A DNA stretch of 64,000 bases from Marinospirillum alkaliphilum DSM 21637 (GTDB lineage Bacteria; Pseudomonadota; Gammaproteobacteria; Pseudomonadales; Halomonadaceae): contig NZ_FPJW01000007.1 of the NCBI RefSeq assembly GCF_900119735.1, positions 62,001 to 126,000 on the forward strand. The letters run 5' to 3'. Shown here piece by piece: positions 35,433-44,611 of this stretch; the stretch's first letter is position 1, and each line of letters opens with the position of its first letter. The notes below the pieces were generated by a model. It worked only from the letters and a program-made list of their open reading frames with translations, was not told the DNA's origin and ran no database searches. A program made the translations under genes and the position numbers.

Positions 35433-36551
35433 CTGACTTCCTGAGTTGCAAACCACATACCGCGTACTCCGCCCGCCGCCGGGCAATTGCTGCAAACAGC
35501 CTTTTTCCACCAGGTCGGCCAGATCACGGGTTGCGGTGGCTTTACTGACGCTGGCCAGCGACTGGTATTTGCGGGCATTAATGCCTTCCTTGAACTCTTC
35601 ACCGGCTGTATCCAGCAGTCGGTTCAGCACTTTGATCTGGCGTTCATTCAGCAGGGTCTGGGCATGGGTTTGCCAGAAACGGGCTTTTTCCAGCACCTTG
35701 TCTACGCGTGTGAGCGCCTGCTCTAAAGCCAGTTGCAGGGTTTCCAGAAACCAGACCAGCCAGTGGGTGATATCCAGATCACCCTTCTGGGTCTGCTCCA
35801 GCAGTTCGTAATAGCTGCTGCGCCTGGCCATGATGGCGGCACTGAGGGAGTAAAAACGCACGGTCTGACCTTCGGCCTGTGCCAGCGCTCGATCCGTGAC
35901 TGCGCGGGTGACCCGCCCATTACCATCATCAAAGGAGTGCAGGGTGATCAACCAGAGGTGGGCAATGCCTGCCCGTAACAAGGCATCCAGTTCTTCAGGG
36001 GGTTGGTTGAACCAGTCAATGAAGCGGTTTAACTCTGCTTCAAGGTGGCTGCGTGGCGGTGCTTCAAAATGCACGGCGGGGCGGTCCAACTGCCCGGATA
36101 CCACCTGCATCGGGTGATCACCCCGCAACTGGCCCACCAACACTTTGGACACCAGTCCTGCCCCCGCAGGAAACAACAGCGCCTGCCAGTGACAAAGAAG
36201 CTGGGCGGAAAGAGACTGTTGTGGTTGATGAGTGGCTTCCAGCAAAAGCTTCACCAGCGATTCGGATTCCGGGGTGGCTCTGCCGGAAAGACCGACTTTT
36301 TCCAGGCCAAGTTGCCGTGCAACAGCGGAACGCACCGAGCCAACATCCAGATGCTCACCTTCAATCTCACTGGTGCGAATGGCATTCTGGATCAAGGCAT
36401 CCATTTCCACCGCAAGGTCTGTGTGTTCCGGTGCCACCTCCGTTCGGCCCAATAATCGCCCTTGCAGCAGGCGTACAGCATCCAGATAAGGCTTGATGCG
36501 TGCCTCATTCCAGTAAAATCTCGGCCAATCCTGTTGCTGCCAGATGTACAT
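35403..36551 (-). CDS. Fic-family AMP-transferase with inhibitory helix and winged-helix C-terminus
   Basis: A 382-residue Fic protein. An N-terminal DUF4172-type region (residues 1-80) contains the inhibitory motif SEIEGE near residue 62, which normally blocks the ATP site. The catalytic Fic motif HSFDDGNGRVTR lies near residue 210, with all key residues present. The C-terminal 100 residues look like a winged helix (ASVSKATATRDLADLV), suggesting DNA binding. Fic proteins AMPylate targets such as gyrase or topoisomerase IV. It lies 40 bases upstream of the antitoxin, but the palindrome-bearing promoter suggests separate expression. Confidence 0.93.
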   Translation of the reverse strand: MYIWQQQDWPRFYWNEARIKPYLDAVRLLQGRLLGRTEVAPEHTDLAVEMDALIQNAIRTSEIEGEHLDVGSVRSAVARQLGLEKVGLSGRATPESESLVKLLLEATHQPQQSLSAQLLCHWQALLFPAGAGLVSKVLVGQLRGDHPMQVVSGQLDRPAVHFEAPPRSHLEAELNRFIDWFNQPPEELDALLRAGIAHLWLITLHSFDDGNGRVTRAVTDRALAQAEGQTVRFYSLSAAIMARRSSYYELLEQTQKGDLDITHWLVWFLETLQLALEQALTRVDKVLEKARFWQTHAQTLLNERQIKVLNRLLDTAGEEFKEGINARKYQSLASVSKATATRDLADLVEKGCLQQLPGGGRSTRYVVCNSGSQLTRNTCEFE

Positions 36552-36706
36552 GAGCCGAATACCTCGATCAATCGGATCAGTTATTGAGCCGATTATGCTT
36601 TATATTCGGCTCAACGGCCAACACCCAAGACGCCTGCCACCAAAATCAGGATAATGGCGGCCATTTCTTCCTGATCATCCACACCCTTTCACTCGGTACC
36701 CACTGC

Positions 36707-38914
36707 ATGGAAATCAAGGTTAATTTTCTCGACAATCTGCGTCTGGAAGCAAAGTTTGACGACTTCACCGTCATTGCTGACCAGCCCATCCGTTACAAGG
36801 GTGATGGTTCAGCACCCAGCCCCTTTGATTATTTTCTGGCCTCTTCGGCGCTGTGTGCGGCCTATTTTGTGAAGGTCTACTGCAACACCCGCAACCTGCC
36901 AACAGACAATATCCGGCTGTCGCAGAACAACCTGGTGGACCCGGAAGATCGTTACAACCAGATCTTCAAGATTCAGGTGGAGTTGCCGGAGCATTTTTCC
37001 GACAAGGACAAACAGGGCATCCTGCGCTCGATTGAACGATGCACGGTGAAAAAGGTGGTGCAGACCGGCCCGGAGTTTCGCATCGAACAGGTGGACAATC
37101 TGGATGAGGACGCCCAGGCCCTGCTGATGGCCATGCCGGAAGGTGAAAACCGCACCTGGATTGAAGGCAAGGATGCACCACTGGAAGACACCATCGCCCG
37201 CATGACCGGCATTCTGTCCGACCTTGGCATGAAAATTGAAATTGCCTCCTGGCGCAATATCGTGCCACACGTCTGGTCACTGCACATTCGTGACGCCGCT
37301 TCCCCCATGTGTTTCACCAACGGCAAGGGTGCCACCAAGGAAGCGGCCCTGTGTTCAGCGCTGGGTGAGTTCATTGAGCGCCTGAGCTGCAATTTCTTTT
37401 ACAACGATCAGTTCTTTGGCACCGAAATCGCCAACAGTGCCTTTGTGCACTACCCGAATGAACAATGGTTCAAGCCGGGACCCAGGGATCAGTTGCCCAA
37501 AGGGTTGCTGGACGCCCACTGCCTGAGCATTTACAACCCGGAAGGCGAGCTGCGCGCATCGCACCTGATTGACACCAATTCCGGTCGTGCTGATCGAGGC
37601 ATCTGTGCATTGCCTTTTGTGCGCCATTCCGATGGTGAAACGGTTTATTTTCCTTCCAACCTGATTGAAAACCTGTTTCTCAGCAATGGCATGAGTGCCG
37701 GTAACACCCTGGCGGAAGCGCAGGTACAGTGCCTGTCGGAAATTTTTGAGCGCGCAGTGAAAAAGGCTGTGATCGAAAACGAGCTGGCCTTGCCGGATGT
37801 GCCCGAGTCGGTGTTGCAGCAATACCCCGGTATCGTGGAAGGGGTTCGTGCACTGGAGCAGCAGGGCTTCCCGGTACTGATCAAGGATGCCTCACTGGGC
37901 GGCCAGTTCCCGGTGGCCTGTGTCACCCTGATGAACCCGCGCACCGGCGGTGTATTTGCTTCTTTTGGCGCCCATCCCAGCATGCACATCGCCATTGAAC
38001 GCAGCCTCACCGAGCTGTTGCAGGGACGCAGTTTTGAAGGGTTGAACGACCTGCCACCACCCACCTTCAACTCGATGGAGGTGACGGAACCCAACAACTT
38101 TGTGGAACACTTCATCGATTCATCCGGGCTGGTGTCCTGGCGCTTTTTCAGCAGCCGTTCCGAATATGACTTCTGCCACTGGGATTTTTCCGGTGATGGA
38201 GAGGCGGGTAGCAATGAAGCAGAAGCAACGACCCTGTTTGGCATTCTCGAGGAGCTGGAGCTGGAAAGCTACATGGCCGTTCACCAGGATCTCGGTGCAC
38301 CGGTCTGCCGCATTCTGGTGCCGGGTTATTCGGAAATCTATCCGGTTGAAGACCTGATCTGGGACAACACCAACAAGGCGCTGATGTTCCGTGAGGACAT
38401 TCTCAACCTGCACCAGTTGGATGATCAACAGCTGCAGGATCTGCTTGAGCGACTGGAAGAAAGTCAGCTTGATCCCTACATGGATATCATCACCCTGATC
38501 GGTATCGAGTTTGATGAAAACACGGCCTGGGGACAACTCACCATCCTGGAACTGAAACTGCTGATCCAACTGGCCTTGCAAGACCATGAAGGTGCGCTGG
38601 AAGGCGTGGAAAGCTTCCTGCAATACAACACCAACACGGTGGAGCGCGGCCTTTTTTATCGGGCAGTCCAGGCGGTGCTGGAAATCACCCTGGATGAAGA
38701 GCTGGCGCTGGACGACTTTTTACCCAACCTGCAACGCATGTTTGGTGAAGCCGTGATGGCAGCAGTGGTGGGCTCGGTGGCCGGTGAAGTGCGTTTTCAT
38801 GGTTTAACGCCAACCAGCCTGCAACTGGAAGGCCTGGACAGGCACCAGCGCCTGATCGCCAGCTACCAGAAACTCCATGCGGCACGGGCAGCACGCGCGG
38901 GCATTAATGGCTGA
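36707..38914 (+). CDS. ycaO: OsmC-domain/YcaO-domain fusion protein
   Basis: A 735-residue protein. Residues 1-140 form an OsmC-like domain (MEIKVNFLDNLRLEAKFDDF in parts, then the SSALCAAYFVKVYC cysteine motif), and residues about 170-580 are a YcaO domain with FTNGKGATKEAALCSALGEFIERLS and AQVQCLSEIFERAVKKAV, the ATP-binding signatures. YcaO enzymes activate backbone amides with ATP; E. coli YcaO (586 residues) promotes S12 methylthiolation with RimO. The extra N-terminal OsmC domain occurs in several Vibrio and Shewanella relatives. The start at 36707 has only a weak upstream site. Confidence 0.92.
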   Translation: MEIKVNFLDNLRLEAKFDDFTVIADQPIRYKGDGSAPSPFDYFLASSALCAAYFVKVYCNTRNLPTDNIRLSQNNLVDPEDRYNQIFKIQVELPEHFSDKDKQGILRSIERCTVKKVVQTGPEFRIEQVDNLDEDAQALLMAMPEGENRTWIEGKDAPLEDTIARMTGILSDLGMKIEIASWRNIVPHVWSLHIRDAASPMCFTNGKGATKEAALCSALGEFIERLSCNFFYNDQFFGTEIANSAFVHYPNEQWFKPGPRDQLPKGLLDAHCLSIYNPEGELRASHLIDTNSGRADRGICALPFVRHSDGETVYFPSNLIENLFLSNGMSAGNTLAEAQVQCLSEIFERAVKKAVIENELALPDVPESVLQQYPGIVEGVRALEQQGFPVLIKDASLGGQFPVACVTLMNPRTGGVFASFGAHPSMHIAIERSLTELLQGRSFEGLNDLPPPTFNSMEVTEPNNFVEHFIDSSGLVSWRFFSSRSEYDFCHWDFSGDGEAGSNEAEATTLFGILEELELESYMAVHQDLGAPVCRILVPGYSEIYPVEDLIWDNTNKALMFREDILNLHQLDDQQLQDLLERLEESQLDPYMDIITLIGIEFDENTAWGQLTILELKLLIQLALQDHEGALEGVESFLQYNTNTVERGLFYRAVQAVLEITLDEELALDDFLPNLQRMFGEAVMAAVVGSVAGEVRFHGLTPTSLQLEGLDRHQRLIASYQKLHAARAARAGING

Positions 38915-38923
38915 GCAAAAACA

Positions 38924-38961
38924 GGTTTGCGACTTGCCGCCGGATACGGGAAAATAGCGCC
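38924..38961 (+). promoter_or_regulatory. epd promoter sharing its architecture with tktA
   Basis: TTGCGA (-35) and GAAAAT (-10) are spaced by 17 bases and followed by AGCGCC. GGTTTGC at one end and CGGGAAAATAGCGCC at the other are identical to the tktA promoter at 32603-32640. It begins 10 bases after the ycaO stop codon. Confidence 0.7.
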
Positions 38962-38993
38962 TTTCTTTGGGTATCCGGCGGAGTTTTTCCCAG

Positions 38994-40022
38994 TTGAGCC
39001 AGCCACGTCTTGCCATCAATGGTTACGGTCGTATCGGTCAGTGCATCCTGCGCGCCTGGGCCGAGCGTGAAGACTGCCGTGGCCTGCAACTGGTGGCCCT
39101 GAATGAATTGTCAGATCTGGATACCCTGGCTTACCTGACCCGTTACGACACCATTCATGGCCGTTTTCCCGGTCAGGTTGACGCCAGAGACGGTTGTTTG
39201 TGGATCAACGGCCAGCCGATTCAGGTGTTGTGCAGCGAAACCCCGGAAGGCCTGCCTTGGGGTGAACTGGGCATCGACCTGCTGCTGGAATGCACCGGCA
39301 GCTTCCGGGATCGCGCCACTGCCGAGCGCCATCTGGCCGCCGGAGCCAAACGCCTGCTGTTTTCTCATCCGGCTGAAGCCGATGTCGATGCCACCTTGGT
39401 CAAGGGTGTGAATCTGGAGCAACTGACGGCGGAGATGCAGATTGTATCGGCTGCCTCCTGCACCACCAATTGCGTGGTTCCGGTGCTGAAACTGCTGGAT
39501 GAAACCTTTGGCATCGAACACGGCACCACCACTACCATCCATTCCGCCATGAATGACCAGCCGGTGAGTGATGCCTACCACAAACACAACCTGCGCCTGA
39601 CCCGCTCAGCCATGGCCTCGATCATTCCAGTGGAAACCGGGCTGGCACGCGGTATCAATCGTCTGTTGCCGCATCTTGAAGGCCGCATTGAGTGCCTGCA
39701 TCTGCGGGTACCCACCCTGAATGTCTCGGCCATGGATCTGACCCTGTGCCTGCAACAGGACACCTCCGTTGAAGCCATCAACCGATTGTTGCGCGACGCC
39801 AGCGAAGGTGCATTAAAAGGCATCCTGGGTTACACCGAAGAGCCCCATGCCTCAGTGGATTTTAACCATGACCCACGCTCCGGCATTGTTGATGCCACCC
39901 AGACACGGGTGTCCGGCAAGCGTCTGGTGAAGCTGCTGTGCTGGTTTGATAACGAGTGGGGCTTTGCCAACCGCATGCTGGATGTGGCCAGTCACTGGCT
40001 GAGCCTGACCAACAAACACTGA
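38994..40022 (+). CDS. epd: Erythrose-4-phosphate dehydrogenase
   Basis: A 342-residue GAPDH-family enzyme. The Rossmann motif [10 protein letters not shown] starts at residue 7; the active-site cysteine is in SAASCTTNC near residue 155 and the histidine in [16 protein letters not shown]. The His-tag-like HSAM and VRVPT-type loops and the gene order epd-pgk-fba match E. coli Epd (339 residues) rather than GapA. It supplies 4-phosphoerythronate for pyridoxal phosphate synthesis, although some homologues act as GAPDH. The start is a TTG at 38994 with GGAG ten bases upstream; no better ATG exists. Confidence 0.85.
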   Translation: MSQPRLAINGYGRIGQCILRAWAEREDCRGLQLVALNELSDLDTLAYLTRYDTIHGRFPGQVDARDGCLWINGQPIQVLCSETPEGLPWGELGIDLLLECTGSFRDRATAERHLAAGAKRLLFSHPAEADVDATLVKGVNLEQLTAEMQIVSAASCTTNCVVPVLKLLDETFGIEHGTTTTIHSAMNDQPVSDAYHKHNLRLTRSAMASIIPVETGLARGINRLLPHLEGRIECLHLRVPTLNVSAMDLTLCLQQDTSVEAINRLLRDASEGALKGILGYTEEPHASVDFNHDPRSGIVDATQTRVSGKRLVKLLCWFDNEWGFANRMLDVASHWLSLTNKH

Positions 40023-40060
40023 ACAATCCTGATAAAACTTTGAACCCGCGAGGAGCCACC

Positions 40061-41224
40061 ATGCAAGTGATCAAGATGACCGACCTGGACCTGGCCGGAA
40101 AACGCGTACTGATTCGTGAAGACCTGAACGTGCCGGTGAAAGATGGCAAGGTCACCTCCGATGCCCGCATCCGTGCCAGTCTGCCCACCATTCAGGCAGC
40201 CGTGAAGGCCGGTGGCAAGGTGATGCTGATGTCCCACCTGGGACGCCCGGAAGAAGGGATTTATGACGAAGCCAGCTCACTGGCACCGGTGGCGGCCCAC
40301 CTGTCCGGCTTGCTGGGTCAACCGGTACGCCTGGTGAAAGATTACCTGACCGGTGTTGAAGTGGCCGAAGGTGAAGTGGTGCTGCTGGAAAACGTGCGCT
40401 TCAACAGCGGCGAAAAGAAAGACAAGGACGAGCTGTCCAAAGCCTATGCCGCCCTGTGTGACGTGTTTGTGATGGATGCCTTTGGAACAGCTCACCGCGC
40501 CCAGGCCTCTACCCACGGCGTGGCTCGCTTTGCTCCTGTGGCCTGCGCCGGTCCGCTGCTGGCTGCCGAACTGGATGCCCTGCAAAAGGCACTGGCCCAA
40601 CCGGCTCGCCCGATGCTGGCGATTGTGGGTGGCTCCAAAGTTTCCACCAAGCTGGAAGTACTGACCTCCCTGTCAGAAAAATGCGACCAGATCATTGTTG
40701 GTGGCGGCATTGCCAACACCTTCCTGGCAGCAGCTGGCAAGCCGGTGGGCAAGTCCCTGTATGAAGCAGACCTGCTGGATCAGGCTCGTTCCCTGATGGA
40801 TAAGGTCAACATCCCGCTGCCTTCTGATGTGGTGGTTGCCAAGGAGTTTTCCGAAAATGCCGAAGCCACCATCAAGTCGGTGGATGATGTGGCTGAAGAC
40901 GACATGATTCTGGACATTGGCCCTGACTCCGCTGCCGCGCTGGCCCTGCTGCTGAAAGATGCCCAGACCATCCTGTGGAATGGCCCGGTGGGGGTGTTTG
41001 AAATCCAGCAGTTCAGCAGTGGTACAGAGGTTCTTTCCAAGGCAATTGCTGCCAGCCCGGCCTTCTCCATTGCCGGTGGTGGTGATACCCTTGCTGCCAT
41101 CGACAAATATGGCATTGCTGAGCAGGTTTCCTATATTTCCACTGGTGGTGGCGCTTTCCTTGAGTATGTGGAAGGCAAGGTACTGCCTGCTGTGGCAGCT
41201 CTGGAAGCGGCAGCAAAGAAATAA
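40061..41224 (+). CDS. pgk: Phosphoglycerate kinase
   Basis: A 387-residue glycolytic enzyme interconverting 1,3-bisphosphoglycerate and 3-phosphoglycerate. Motifs [15 protein letters not shown] near residue 13, MLMSHLGRP near 55, [12 protein letters not shown] near 190 and the C-terminal [13 protein letters not shown] are all present. ATG 40061 follows GAGGAG. It starts 38 bases after epd and belongs to the same operon. Length equals E. coli Pgk (387). Confidence 0.98.
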   Translation: MQVIKMTDLDLAGKRVLIREDLNVPVKDGKVTSDARIRASLPTIQAAVKAGGKVMLMSHLGRPEEGIYDEASSLAPVAAHLSGLLGQPVRLVKDYLTGVEVAEGEVVLLENVRFNSGEKKDKDELSKAYAALCDVFVMDAFGTAHRAQASTHGVARFAPVACAGPLLAAELDALQKALAQPARPMLAIVGGSKVSTKLEVLTSLSEKCDQIIVGGGIANTFLAAAGKPVGKSLYEADLLDQARSLMDKVNIPLPSDVVVAKEFSENAEATIKSVDDVAEDDMILDIGPDSAAALALLLKDAQTILWNGPVGVFEIQQFSSGTEVLSKAIAASPAFSIAGGGDTLAAIDKYGIAEQVSYISTGGGAFLEYVEGKVLPAVAALEAAAKK

Positions 41225-41242
41225 CAGGTCATCTGGCGGCTC

Positions 41243-41330
41243 AGGGGTTGCCGGATCAGGACGCGTGAATACATCCATGTAAGCTCTGGCCGCAACGTCC
41301 TGTTGCGGACAGCCTGATCCCGACAACCCA
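41243..41330. repeat. Palindromic intergenic repeat-like element between pgk and fba
   Basis: GGGTTG and CGGATCAGG near 41245-41260 pair imperfectly with CCTGATCC and CAACCC near 41313-41329; a perfect hairpin CCGCAAC-GTCCT-GTTGCGG (41290-41308) sits inside. The core GTGAATACATCCATGTAAGC resembles a dispersed intergenic repeat I know from other gammaproteobacterial genomes. It lies inside the pgk-fba transcript and may stabilise or attenuate it. Confidence 0.5.
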
Positions 41331-41401
41331 CTGCGCCTCCATGCAATACCTGCGGCAGCATCCAAAACAGTTTTCAAGCACTCAATCAAAAGGTAAACAC
41401 C

Positions 41402-42466
41402 ATGGCTCTGATCACCATGCGCCAGTTGCTGGACCACGCCGCCGAATACGGTTACGGCGTTCCAGCCTTTAACGTTAACAATCTGGAGCAGATGCGCGCC
41501 ATCATGGAAGCCGCCAATCGCACCGATTCTCCGGTGATTGTGCAGGCTTCTGCCGGTGCCCGTAAGTATGCCGGTGCGCCTTTCCTGCGCCACCTGATTC
41601 TGGCTGCCATTGAAGAGTTTCCGCACATTCCGGTCTGCATGCACCAGGATCATGGCACCAGCCCCGGCGTTTGTCAGCGCTCCATCCAGTTGGGTTTCAG
41701 CTCGGTGATGATGGATGGTTCACTGCGTGAAGATGGCAAAACCCCGGCTGACTACGCCTACAACGTGGACGTGACGCGTCGCACCGTGGACATGGCCCAT
41801 GCCTGTGGTGTGTCCGTTGAAGGTGAGCTGGGCTGTCTCGGCAGCCTGGAAACCGGTCAGGCCGGTGAAGAAGATGGTGTCGGTGCTGAAGGTATCCTGT
41901 CGCATGACCAGATGCTGACCGACCCGGAAGAAGCGGCTGATTTTGTCAAAAAGACTCAGGTGGATGCACTGGCGATTGCCATCGGCACCAGCCACGGTGC
42001 TTACAAGTTCACCAAACCACCAACCGGCGACATTCTGGCGATTGATCGCATCAAGGCCATTCATGCCCGTATCCCCAACACCCACCTGGTGATGCACGGA
42101 TCTTCTTCGGTGCCGCAGGAGTGGCTGGAAGTCATCAATGAATACGGTGGCAAGATTCCGGAAACCTACGGTGTGCCAGTGGAAGAAATTGTGGAAGGCA
42201 TCAAGTACGGTGTGCGCAAGGTCAACATCGACACCGATCTGCGCCTGGCCTCAACCGGCGCCATTCGCCGCTTTCTGGCGAAAAACCCGGCTGAATTTGA
42301 TCCGCGCAAATACCTGAAGGAATCACAGCATGCCATGGCAGAAGTGTGCATCGCCCGTTATGAGGCCTTTGGTACAGCCGGTCATGCCAGCAAGATCCGC
42401 GCAATCAGCCTGGACGACATGGCTGAGCGCTACCTGAAAGGTGAGCTGCTGCCACAGGTGAAATAA
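41402..42466 (+). CDS. fba: Fructose-bisphosphate aldolase, class II (Calvin-cycle subtype)
   Basis: A 354-residue metal-dependent aldolase cleaving fructose-1,6-bisphosphate. The zinc ligands and motifs [11 protein letters not shown] (residues 79-89), [10 protein letters not shown] near 140, and VMHGSSSVP near 222 are present, and the sequence opening [20 protein letters not shown] is typical of the IIB or Calvin-cycle subtype rather than the E. coli FbaA type. It follows pgk by 177 bases containing a repeat-like element, so it may be partly uncoupled from pgk. Terminator at 42491. Confidence 0.96.
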   Translation: MALITMRQLLDHAAEYGYGVPAFNVNNLEQMRAIMEAANRTDSPVIVQASAGARKYAGAPFLRHLILAAIEEFPHIPVCMHQDHGTSPGVCQRSIQLGFSSVMMDGSLREDGKTPADYAYNVDVTRRTVDMAHACGVSVEGELGCLGSLETGQAGEEDGVGAEGILSHDQMLTDPEEAADFVKKTQVDALAIAIGTSHGAYKFTKPPTGDILAIDRIKAIHARIPNTHLVMHGSSSVPQEWLEVINEYGGKIPETYGVPVEEIVEGIKYGVRKVNIDTDLRLASTGAIRRFLAKNPAEFDPRKYLKESQHAMAEVCIARYEAFGTAGHASKIRAISLDDMAERYLKGELLPQVK

Positions 42467-42490
42467 TCACTCGTCATACAGCAAAACAAT

Positions 42491-42520
42491 AAACCGGCCC
42501 GCTTTGATGCGGGCCGGTTT
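42491..42520. terminator. Bidirectional terminator between fba and the Aer-like receptor
   Basis: A perfect 12-bp stem AAACCGGCCCGC with a 6-base loop is flanked by T-rich sequence on both strands (TTTATTTATT on plus, GTTTATTGTTTT on minus), so it can end both convergent transcripts. Confidence 0.92.
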
Positions 42521-42522
42521 AT

Positions 42523-44073
42523 TTATTGGCGAAAACGCACAACCAACTCATGTAATTCATCCGAAACATCACGACTCTGCTGAATACGATTTGCAGCCTG
42601 ACAGGTCTTTTCCAGGCTGGAGCTGGCCAACCCGGCAATCTGGTCGATTTGTTCATTTACGCTATCAGCCACATGGCTCTGTTCTTCCACTGCTGTCGCC
42701 ATTTGAGCTGCCATAGCGGTAATTTGCTCTACCTGGTCAGCAATGTGTCCCAGCATTTTTTCCGCCTCAGTGACACACTGCACACTTTCTTCAGCAGTAG
42801 CAGCCCCCTGGCTGGCCACCCGCACCGAGGTTTCTGCCTCAGCTGCCAGGCGGCTTACCACATCACGGATAGTCTCTGTTGAGTCACGGGTACTGCTGGC
42901 AAGACTGCGCACCTCATCAGCCACCACTGAAAAGCCTCTCCCCTGATCACCCGCTCGCGCTGCTTCAATCGAGGCATTCAAAGCCAGAAGATTGGTCTGC
43001 TCAGCTATCTTTTCAATGATTTCGGCTGTTGCCGTAATTGCCTGGGTCTGATCCGCCAGATTCACCACCGCCTGACTGATACCTGCCACGGTGTCTCGCA
43101 ACCGGGTAATCGCCTGCTGGGTGTTTAACGCCACAGTCCGACCCTGCAATGACAGCTGGCGGGTCTGCTCTGCAGTTGCAGCCGTTGCCTGAACATTCTG
43201 TGAGATATCATTAATCGCAACAGTCATCTGGTGCATGGCGGTAGCAGCCAGACGTGTCTGCTCATGCTGCTGGCTGATTTGTTGCTGAGCCGTTTCAGCC
43301 AACTCCAGTCCGGTCAGACACTGGCGAGCCACAGCCGCGGAGGCATCCTCCATGCGTGTCAACACCGTATCCAGATGAGCCTTCATGCTCATCACTCCCG
43401 TTTGCAAGCGGGCTACCTGCCCGCTGGCATCGGTATAGCTGGCCACCGCCAGGGGATGCATAAAACTCCCGGCCAGCTCGCGTTCCAGCTGCCCCAGTTG
43501 CCTGCGTTGTTGCAGATAAGCAAAAAAGGCTAATAGCGGCAAAGCCAACAACAGCGCTATCTGCCCGATCAATGGTGCCATCCAGCCCATCAGTTGAACT
43601 GCTATCAGCAAGATCAAAGCAAGGCCGAATAATGGCAGATAATCCGGCAAAACAACCTTGCGTTTACCCGCCCGCAGCCGTTGGTAAAGGCGCTCGGCAC
43701 GCTCCACATCTACCCGAGCCGGGCAGGATCTGACCGATTCATAACCCACAACCTTGCCGTTTTCAGTCACTGGGGTGACATAAGCACTAACCCAGTAGTG
43801 GTCACCATTTTTACAACGATTTTTCACCAGGCCCATCCAGGGTCGGCCAGCTTGCAAATGCTGCCACAACACAGCAAAGGCTTCCGGGGGCATGTCTGGG
43901 TGACGAACAAGATTATGGTTCTGGCCAATCAGCTCTTCGCGGCTGAATCCACTGATGCACACAAAATCATCATTACAATGACGAATGATGCCGCGCAAAT
44001 CAGTAGTGGAAATCAGTTTCTGGTGGGGTTTCAGCAGGCGCTCCTGCTGGGTAACGGGTCCGTTGTTTCTCAT
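42523..44073 (-). CDS. PAS-domain methyl-accepting chemotaxis protein, Aer-like
   Basis: A 516-residue receptor. The N-terminal PAS domain (residues about 15-125; [27 protein letters not shown]-type [38 protein letters not shown]) is typical of Aer, which binds FAD and senses redox state. Two close hydrophobic segments around residues 155-190 anchor it, then a signalling coiled coil with the tip [20 protein letters not shown]. Predicted to steer energy taxis. It has no periplasmic sensor. Confidence 0.93.
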   Translation of the reverse strand: MRNNGPVTQQERLLKPHQKLISTTDLRGIIRHCNDDFVCISGFSREELIGQNHNLVRHPDMPPEAFAVLWQHLQAGRPWMGLVKNRCKNGDHYWVSAYVTPVTENGKVVGYESVRSCPARVDVERAERLYQRLRAGKRKVVLPDYLPLFGLALILLIAVQLMGWMAPLIGQIALLLALPLLAFFAYLQQRRQLGQLERELAGSFMHPLAVASYTDASGQVARLQTGVMSMKAHLDTVLTRMEDASAAVARQCLTGLELAETAQQQISQQHEQTRLAATAMHQMTVAINDISQNVQATAATAEQTRQLSLQGRTVALNTQQAITRLRDTVAGISQAVVNLADQTQAITATAEIIEKIAEQTNLLALNASIEAARAGDQGRGFSVVADEVRSLASSTRDSTETIRDVVSRLAAEAETSVRVASQGAATAEESVQCVTEAEKMLGHIADQVEQITAMAAQMATAVEEQSHVADSVNEQIDQIAGLASSSLEKTCQAANRIQQSRDVSDELHELVVRFRQ

Positions 44074-44098
44074 GTTGATTCTGCCTTATCTTCCCATG

Positions 44099-44179
44099 AT
44101 CCAGTTGGAAGTTAGAGCAGGATATCGATACCAGCCAATAGAGGTTATTAATGGTCAGAACAAGTCTGACCAACTGGAT
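44099..44179. repeat. Nested inverted repeat between the Aer-like receptor and truncated haemoglobin genes
   Basis: ATCCAGTTGG (44099-44108) and CCAACTGGAT (44170-44179) are exact 10-base inverted copies enclosing TGGTCAGA-ACAAG-TCTGACCA (44152-44172 region). The inner hairpin lies just beyond the haemoglobin stop and could end transcription, but no T-run is present. Confidence 0.4.
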
Positions 44180-44182
44180 ATA

Positions 44183-44611
44183 TCAATCACGGGTACGACA
44201 AAGCTCCGCAGGCATCCACAGGCTCTGCATCAGGTAAGTCTTGAACGCATCACTATAGGGCTGCTGTTCCAGTGCAACTTCCATGCATTTCATCCAGGCA
44301 TCCCGCTCTGCCGGACCGATATCCAGATGGGCATGGGCCTGGGGAATGATGATCGGTCCATAACGATCCCGATAGCGCATCGGACCACCCAACCAGCCGC
44401 ATAAAAATAATGTCAGCTTTTCTGTCAGTTCACTCAGGTCAGCCTTGTGCATGGCGCGGATGGTGGCTGCTTCTGGCAGGCTATCCATCGCTTCATAAAA
44501 AGCTTCCACCAGGCGTCGAATACCCTCCTGACCACCAGCCGCCTGATAAGAGGTGTCTTCGTCCCCGAAATAACGGCCAGACACAGGATCAAGAATTTTT
44601 GGCTTTTGCAT
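44183..44611 (-). CDS. Group II truncated haemoglobin
   Basis: A 142-residue haem protein. AAGGQEGIRRLVEAFYEAM near residues 24-42 is the B-helix with the FY pair, FLCGWLGGPMRYRDRYG precedes the F region, and AHAHLDIG carries the proximal histidine with a downstream Trp (AWMKCM), the group II pattern. Such globins bind O2 and may detoxify NO. The ATG at 44611 is inside the preceding PAS-GGDEF-EAL gene, so expression is coupled. Confidence 0.88.
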   Translation of the reverse strand: MQKPKILDPVSGRYFGDEDTSYQAAGGQEGIRRLVEAFYEAMDSLPEAATIRAMHKADLSELTEKLTLFLCGWLGGPMRYRDRYGPIIIPQAHAHLDIGPAERDAWMKCMEVALEQQPYSDAFKTYLMQSLWMPAELCRTRD

